Positions 30,884 to 35,463 of a stretch of DNA of 35,463 nucleotides are shown one piece after another. Each line of letters starts with the position of its first letter. Position 1 is the stretch's first letter. Origin of the DNA: Leptofilum sp050292445 (GTDB lineage Bacteria; Chloroflexota; Anaerolineae; Promineifilales; Promineifilaceae); contig JBNKLQ010000024.1 in NCBI GenBank assembly GCA_050292445.1, positions 1-35,463 of the forward strand, in the 5' to 3' direction. The position numbers and the translations under genes were made by a program. Under the pieces are notes generated by a model that worked only from the letters and a program-made list of their open reading frames with translations, was not told the origin of the DNA and ran no database searches.

Positions 30884-32170
30884 TTACTGTCCTGAGCGGT
30901 GCCAGGCACTCCAGAATGCCACAGCCAGCAGCAATTCACCAACGACCAAACTAAAAGCCAGTCCAATCACGCCCTGCCAGAAAAAGGCCATTGTGGTGAG
31001 TACGGCCGTTCCCACCAACACCACAAACGTCGCCAGCAGCGCCCGCTTTTCCGCCCCCACCACCACCAATTCCACCGAAAGCGGCAGCGATAGCGTAAAC
31101 GGCAAAACGCCCCAGGCCAAAATGCGCAGCAGGGAAACGGCCGTTTCATACCCTTCTCCAAACAACAAATTAACCAATGGCCGAGCCAGCAGCATCAAAG
31201 CTGCGGCTGCCAAAGAACCATAGGCAAGCAGTCTCCAACGATAATTAGAGATTGGAGATTGGAGATTTTCATTCTCCAATCTCCCTCTCGCCAACACCGG
31301 AAACATCGCCCCCATCACCGCGCCCGGCAGCAAGCGAGCCGCTTCCACCAGACGCAAGGCAGCGGCCAGTTGGCCAGTTTGCGCCTCAGTGCCCAGCCAG
31401 CCCAGTAGCAAAATGCCCAATCGCTGGAGCATAACGGCCGTTACCATCAGCAGTGCCAGCCAAAAGCCAACGTTTGCCAACTGGCGCATCGTCTGCCAGC
31501 TCAACAACCGCCAGTTGAGGCCAAACTCCGGCAGCACCCGGCGACATAGCCACCAACTTACCCCGGCCGCAACCATTTGCACTGCCAGCAGCCAGCCCAT
31601 CAAAACAACAAATCCACCACCAACAGCAAACAAAACGGCCGTTCCCACCACCTGCAAAACGGCCGTGCCCAGCGTCAATCCAGCCAGCCAACCCATCTGC
31701 TCATAACCGCGCAAAGCGGCGTTGGTCAACGTGAGCACAGCCAGTGGCAGCAGCACCCAGGCATAAAGCCGCAAGCCAACAATCGTTTGCTTCAATTGGC
31801 CCGAAAACGGCACCAGCAGCAAGATGGTAATAAAAATCGCAGCCAGAAGAAGTTCCAGCAGCAGCGCCGAGGCGAGCGGTACACTTCCTGTCTGTCGTTC
31901 CGCACCAATCCGGCGCAGCAGCACGGTATCCAGTCCCCAGGTGCTAAAAATGTTGCCAATGTAGAGAACGGCCGTTACCCAGGCCACCTGCCCCAACCCC
32001 ACATCACCCAACCGCCGGGCCACCAATGCCGTAAACAGCAGCAGCACACCCTGCTGTCCCAGGCGCATCAAAAATAACACGGCCGAATTGGCATAAATCC
32101 GTTTTTCAACCTGTGTTTGGCCGATAAAATGCTTTACACACTCAATGAATCTCAAAATAAAGTCACGCAA
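30884..32170 (-). CDS. Polysaccharide flippase (Wzx/MATE-like, oligosaccharide flippase family)
   Basis: About 428 residues with 12 or so membrane helices. The N-terminal part NSAVLFLMRLGQQGVLLLFT, ARRLGDVGLGQVAWVTAVLY and the FSTWGLDTVLLRRIG segment are typical of Wzx-like flippases that move lipid-linked sugars across the membrane. Residues about 305-320 (RLENENLQSPISNYRW) come from a palindromic repeat inserted in frame. Six ACGGCCGT motifs give T-A-V in the same frame. The start is uncertain: no ATG precedes the first helix; TTG at 32170 is used here with no clear ribosome site. A glycosyltransferase gene lies two genes downstream, suggesting a surface glycan. Confidence 0.85.
   Translation of the reverse strand: MRDFILRFIECVKHFIGQTQVEKRIYANSAVLFLMRLGQQGVLLLFTALVARRLGDVGLGQVAWVTAVLYIGNIFSTWGLDTVLLRRIGAERQTGSVPLASALLLELLLAAIFITILLLVPFSGQLKQTIVGLRLYAWVLLPLAVLTLTNAALRGYEQMGWLAGLTLGTAVLQVVGTAVLFAVGGGFVVLMGWLLAVQMVAAGVSWWLCRRVLPEFGLNWRLLSWQTMRQLANVGFWLALLMVTAVMLQRLGILLLGWLGTEAQTGQLAAALRLVEAARLLPGAVMGAMFPVLARGRLENENLQSPISNYRWRLLAYGSLAAAALMLLARPLVNLLFGEGYETAVSLLRILAWGVLPFTLSLPLSVELVVVGAEKRALLATFVVLVGTAVLTTMAFFWQGVIGLAFSLVVGELLLAVAFWSAWHRSGQ
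31254..31284. repeat. GGAGATTGGAG palindrome inside the flippase gene
   Basis: GGAGATTGGAG (31254-31264) and CTCCAATCTCC (31274-31284), perfect 11-base arms with a nine-base loop. It keeps the reading frame and encodes a polar stretch between two membrane helices. The arm is the same as in the intergenic repeat at 24744-24794. Confidence 0.7.
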
Positions 32171-32346
32171 ACTACAAACAATGGAAAGATACTCAGTACG
32201 GTAGGCATCTTGAGTTCACCATGGGCAAGCTATATAATGAAATCCGCATCAAAATTGGGATTCAGTTCTCATGCTCAACCATTAGTCGTAATTCTATCCC
32301 GATGTAACAAGAGAGTAGAATAGGCTCCCAGCAGGATAATGAACCG
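32171..32346. other. Intergenic region between flippase and hybrid kinase
   Basis: About 176 bases, AT-rich, between divergent genes. No gene, hairpin or repeat stands out. The promoters for both should lie here, but none can be placed with confidence. Confidence 0.4.
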
Positions 32347-34458
32347 ATGAACTCCATTCCGCATGATGATTTACTGGAAGCACAGGAAAAAATCTTCCAG
32401 CTTACAGAAACTATACAAACAATCAACGAGCTAGCAATCAAGCTCAGCAACCTCTTAACCGCCGAAGACCCCATAAAATATATTGCTACCATCATTCGCG
32501 AGATTCCCGGCGTTTTTGCCGTAAGCATGTCTACCTACCAACCGAACACGCAGGAGCTGATCGTTGAGTATTTGGCGCTGCCACCCGAAGAAAAAGGAGT
32601 TCTCGCACGGATCAACAAGATGATTGGCCGTTCTCTCATAGGCATGCACATTCCCGTTAGCGCAGAAATGTATGAAAGAATGTGTGCTGAGGTAATTACA
32701 ACGGTTGGTGATATTCATGAAGTCACCTTCGGTGAAATTCCCAAAAGCATAGCCTCTCTCTTGAAGCACACCTTTGGCCTGAACAAGCTCTACGGGCTGG
32801 CCCTGGCGGATAATGAAGGGTTGCTGGGCACGATCATCATTGTGATGCACAAAGAAGCAGAACCACTAACCGACAGCGTCCGTCTGATGCTAAGCCGCCT
32901 TGGAGCCGTTACCCTGCGCCGCACGCTTTATGAAAAACATTTAAAAGCCAGCGAGGCAAAATTCCGCTCCTATGTGGATTATGCACCAACGGGAATATTG
33001 GTTGTAGATCGCAACGGCCGTTACCAGGAAATCAATCCGGCCGCTGCCCACATGCTTGGTTACGAAGAAGCAGAACTGCTCGCACTCAGCATCTACAATG
33101 TGGTAGACCCCGATTATCTAGCTCAGGGAATGGCCCACTTCCAAAAAGTAGTGGAAACAGGCAGAGCTACCGGGGAATATAAGCTGCGTCGTAAAGACAA
33201 TGCTGCCATTTGGGCATTTATTGACGCCGTCCGCCTAAGTGATAATCGCTTCATGGCCTTCCTACTTGATGTGACGGCTCGTAGAGAAGCAGAAGAAGCA
33301 CACCAAAGAGTAGAAGCGCAACTCCGACAATCGCAAAAAATTGAAAGTATTGGCCGGTTGGCAGGAGGGATTGCCCACGATTTTAATAACCTCCTGACTG
33401 TTATTCAGATGTACGGCGATTTAATGGTTGCCCAAATGGATGAATCAGATCCTCTGCTGCCAAAGCTGGAGCAAATTCGGCAGGCCAGTCAACGCGCCAG
33501 TAATCTTACCAATCAATTGTTAGCCTTCAGCCGCAAGCAAATTCTTGACCCCACCATTATTAATTTGAATGACCTGATAACCAATCTGCAAAAGATGCTA
33601 AGCCGCCTGATAGGCGAAGATATTCTCCTTTCCATTGTGTTGCAACCTGATTTATGGACCATAAAGGCAGATTCCGGGCAAATCGAACAAGTCATTATGA
33701 ATCTGGTGGTGAATGCGCGTGACGCCATGCCAACTGGCGGACAGTTGACCATTGAAACCAGCAATATTCATCTGAATGAAGAAGTGCTCACCTCAAAGAT
33801 TGAAGCCTTAACCGGCCCCTGCGTCATGTTAACAATATCAGACACAGGGGAGGGCATGGATGCAGCCATACGCCAACAGATATTTGAACCCTTCTTTACC
33901 ACCAAAAAAGTAGGCAGTGGCACCGGTTTAGGCCTGGCGATGGTTCACGGTATTGTCAGGCAAAGCGGTGGCACTATTTTTGTTTACAGTAAGCCGGGGC
34001 AGGGAACAACGTTCAGGATTTATTTACCAGCCAGCCCGGAATATGCAGAACCGATGAAAATAAGTTCGTCTGAAGCTACCTATGATGCAGCAGAAGAAAC
34101 TATTCTATTAGTTGAAGATGAAGACGCTTTACGACAATTAGTTTGTACCACACTGGAAGAATTAGGCTATTCAGTTTTAGACGCAAAAGATGGGTTTGCC
34201 GCTCTGACGTTAACAGAACAGCTACCTTATTCAATTGACATGCTGCTGACGGATGTTGTTATGCCTCAAATGAGTGGTCGAGAATTGGCAGAACAATTAA
34301 CCCAAAAGGCGCCTCAGCTTAAGGTACTCTTTATGTCTGGGCATACGGATGATGCCGTTTTGCGGCATGGAATTCTCACAGCACAAGTAGATTTTTTACC
34401 TAAGCCATTCTCCAAAACGACCCTGGCAGAAAAAGTGCGCAGCGTACTTAATAAATAG
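32347..34458 (+). CDS. Soluble GAF/PAS hybrid histidine kinase with C-terminal receiver
   Basis: 703 residues, no membrane helix. An N-terminal coiled segment (about 8-40) leads to a GAF-like domain (about 40-190), a PAS domain (about 203-312, with GILVVDRNGRYQEINPAAAH), HisKA with H344 (GGIAHDFNNLLTV), and HATPase with N-box MNLVVNARDAM (about 451-461), DTGEGM (499-504) and GTGLGLAM (525-532). The C-terminal receiver (about 585-703) has D636 (LLTDVVMPQ) and K686 (LPKPF), complete. AHDFNN is typical of kinases of the HisKA_4/NtrB-like group with one-step hybrid relay. The partner regulator is not in view. AGGA lies ten bases before the ATG at 32347. It converges with the methyltransferase gene, stops six bases apart. 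Confidence 0.92.
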   Translation: MNSIPHDDLLEAQEKIFQLTETIQTINELAIKLSNLLTAEDPIKYIATIIREIPGVFAVSMSTYQPNTQELIVEYLALPPEEKGVLARINKMIGRSLIGMHIPVSAEMYERMCAEVITTVGDIHEVTFGEIPKSIASLLKHTFGLNKLYGLALADNEGLLGTIIIVMHKEAEPLTDSVRLMLSRLGAVTLRRTLYEKHLKASEAKFRSYVDYAPTGILVVDRNGRYQEINPAAAHMLGYEEAELLALSIYNVVDPDYLAQGMAHFQKVVETGRATGEYKLRRKDNAAIWAFIDAVRLSDNRFMAFLLDVTARREAEEAHQRVEAQLRQSQKIESIGRLAGGIAHDFNNLLTVIQMYGDLMVAQMDESDPLLPKLEQIRQASQRASNLTNQLLAFSRKQILDPTIINLNDLITNLQKMLSRLIGEDILLSIVLQPDLWTIKADSGQIEQVIMNLVVNARDAMPTGGQLTIETSNIHLNEEVLTSKIEALTGPCVMLTISDTGEGMDAAIRQQIFEPFFTTKKVGSGTGLGLAMVHGIVRQSGGTIFVYSKPGQGTTFRIYLPASPEYAEPMKISSSEATYDAAEETILLVEDEDALRQLVCTTLEELGYSVLDAKDGFAALTLTEQLPYSIDMLLTDVVMPQMSGRELAEQLTQKAPQLKVLFMSGHTDDAVLRHGILTAQVDFLPKPFSKTTLAEKVRSVLNK

Positions 34459-34463
34459 CCACT

Positions 34464-35463
34464 CTATTTTCTCTCTTTAATTTCTATAACATACCCGACA
34501 AGAAGGGGGAATTTTGCTGGCTCTCGTTGGCGACGCAGCGCCACTTTGAGTCGTCTTACCAGCCGCCGCCACGGCGGGATGGGCCAAATGAGCCGCCAGT
34601 TCACATTGACTGCAATGGCCAATTCGTGAACACGGCCGTATGTCAAAAAATTCTCGCTCGGCAAAGCATTAGAAGCAAGCCCATGCTGCTGCAAAAAGGC
34701 GGCTTCCCGCTCCATTACCATTTGCTGCCCGCTAGATGGGTGTTGGTAAACGGCCGTATCCAGCACCACCACCTGCCCCCTTGGTCTCAGCACCCGCAGC
34801 ACCTCGCGCAGCGTCACCTCATAATTCACCGAGTAGTGCAAAGAGGCATTAAAAATTACCAAATCTGCCTGGTTATTGTCCAGTGGCAAATGGTCAAATT
34901 CGGCCTGCAAACAAATAAAATCCGTCTCGTAGTGACGATGCGCTCCCAGCCCGTCCCACTCGTTCACGCCTAAATCAACAGCCGCCAGGGTGTGTCCCCG
35001 CGCGGCCAGCCGGTTAGACAGCCAGCCGTTGCCCGCGCCTAAATCAAGGATTTTTAACGGCCGTTGCATCTTGTTTTCCAACGGCCGTATCACCCGCACC
35101 AACAACGTCTCAAAACTTCTCGCACGTTCCATCCAACCGGCTTTTAAACGCAGAGCGCGCGGAGAACGCAGAGATTTATCCGCGTCATCCGCGTTTATCT
35201 GCGCCCCATTTTTTCTCACAAATGGCAGTGCCCGGTAAAACGCCGAATCCTCATTGCCACGCCCCTCGCTGCGGCGCACGGTTTCATACTCCTGCTGGAA
35301 CTGCGCCAGCGCCTCCGCCCGCTCCGGCGGCAAAAAACGCCAGATGCCGCCCTGGCAACCGAATGTTAAACCATCCGTAGAGCAGCGCACAGCCTCCGCC
35401 GAAATCCAATCCAACTTTCCCCGACAAACCGGGCAGACAAAAGCAAATGGTTCGTGCGTGGTG
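34464..35463 (-). CDS. SAM-dependent methyltransferase with N-terminal zinc ribbon (5' end outside window)
   Basis: The frame stays open to the right edge, giving at least 333 residues. The edge part reads HEPFAFVCPVCRGKLDW, a CxxC knuckle, followed by C-x(8)-C (RCSTDGLTFGC) and GIWRFLP. This zinc-ribbon start is common in class I methyltransferases of the UbiE/Trm112-like kind. The SAM motif I is ILDLGAGNGWLSNRLAARGH, the post-I acid is AVDLG, and motif IV is DLVIFNASLHYSV. Residues from a repeated element (NGAQINADDADKSLRSPRAL) lie between the ribbon and the SAM core. The C-terminus is basic. The substrate may be a lipid, quinone or sugar; the setting near glycan genes is suggestive only. 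Confidence 0.88.
   Translation of the reverse strand, partial: TTHEPFAFVCPVCRGKLDWISAEAVRCSTDGLTFGCQGGIWRFLPPERAEALAQFQQEYETVRRSEGRGNEDSAFYRALPFVRKNGAQINADDADKSLRSPRALRLKAGWMERARSFETLLVRVIRPLENKMQRPLKILDLGAGNGWLSNRLAARGHTLAAVDLGVNEWDGLGAHRHYETDFICLQAEFDHLPLDNNQADLVIFNASLHYSVNYEVTLREVLRVLRPRGQVVVLDTAVYQHPSSGQQMVMEREAAFLQQHGLASNALPSENFLTYGRVHELAIAVNVNWRLIWPIPPWRRLVRRLKVALRRQREPAKFPLLVGYVIEIKERK
35146..35203. repeat. AACGCAGA/CTGCG-type repeat inside the methyltransferase gene
   Basis: A 58-base stretch with several AACGCAGA, CCGCGT and TCTGCG units, of the kind found between genes in many bacteria. Here it lies within the methyltransferase frame and adds the peptide INADDADKSLRSPRALRL between two domains. 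Related units appear at 30052-30110 and 28823-28877. Confidence 0.6.

Larger units (their letters stand above)
1034..35088. repeat. Dispersed palindromic octamer ACGGCCGT, about 55 copies
   Basis: Counted by eye, copies start near 1034, 1065, 2034, 2171, 2657, 4686, 5245, 6583, 6609, 7774, 8438, 8600, 10721, 12670, 14295, 16495, 17737, 20012, 20257, 21262, 21667, 21890, 22094, 22761, 23394, 24304, 24436, 24862, 25141, 25542, 26004, 26258, 26598, 26925, 27848, 27906, 28567, 28742, 29071, 29818, 30343, 30415, 30505, 30823, 31002, 31137, 31434, 31635, 31659, 31968, 33014, 34632, 34750, 35057 and 35081. About half extend to AACGGCCGTT. Most lie in reading frames. The density is highest between 20 and 32 kb (33 copies in 12 kb). 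Confidence 0.9.

Overview
The window looks like chromosomal DNA of an uncultured bacterium, most likely a member of the Chloroflexota. That assignment is an inference from gene content: a CSLREA/beta-helix secreted protein with a FIMAH-like tail, many hybrid two-component proteins, a flavin/F420-type (LLM) oxidoreductase, and citrate synthase with an added helix-turn-helix. Base composition is near 50% GC by eye. I see no rRNA, tRNA, CRISPR array, phage or transposase gene.

Layout. 1-5.0 kb: the end of a CoA-binding protein gene, a small membrane protein, an ABM-fold monooxygenase-like protein, then nitrogen assimilation (glutamate dehydrogenase behind a strongly structured leader, a membrane PH-like protein, ammonia-dependent asparagine synthetase). 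5.1-8.9 kb: a secreted CSLREA beta-helix protein, a universal stress protein, a PF04008 adenosine-specific kinase family protein and a winged-helix-like unknown. 8.9-12.2 kb (minus strand): a sugar-type ABC importer (binding lipoprotein, two permeases, no ATPase) with a strong terminator-like hairpin inside the operon. 12.4-21.3 kb: an oxidoreductase cluster containing a truncated aldo/keto reductase remnant, a frameshifted LLM oxidoreductase, a divergent AraC-type regulator, then a plus-strand run of a hydroxynitrile-lyase-like cupin, two intact aldo/keto reductases, a DUF2255 protein, a third aldo/keto reductase interrupted by a TGA codon, a CocE/NonD hydrolase and an EamA transporter. 21.3-24.7 kb (minus): a hybrid histidine kinase and an unusual HTH/degenerate-ATPase/receiver protein. 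25.3-28.8 kb: a HTH-citrate synthase fusion and threonine dehydratase diverging from a second citrate synthase across a palindromic promoter region. 28.9-32.2 kb (minus): glycosyltransferase, nucleoside phosphorylase and flippase. 32.3-35.5 kb: a GAF/PAS hybrid histidine kinase and a partial methyltransferase with an N-terminal zinc ribbon.

The most striking signal is not a gene. The palindromic octamer ACGGCCGT, often extended to AACGGCCGTT, occurs about 55 times by hand count in 35.5 kb, where about 0.5 would be expected by chance at even base composition. It lies inside reading frames (giving recurrent T-A-V, N/D-G-R and R-P peptides) and inside terminator hairpins. It behaves like the cyanobacterial HIP1 element, with a different sequence. 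A second layer consists of small palindromic repeats that sit between genes and, in two cases, inside reading frames (flippase and methyltransferase), in the manner of Rickettsia palindromic elements.
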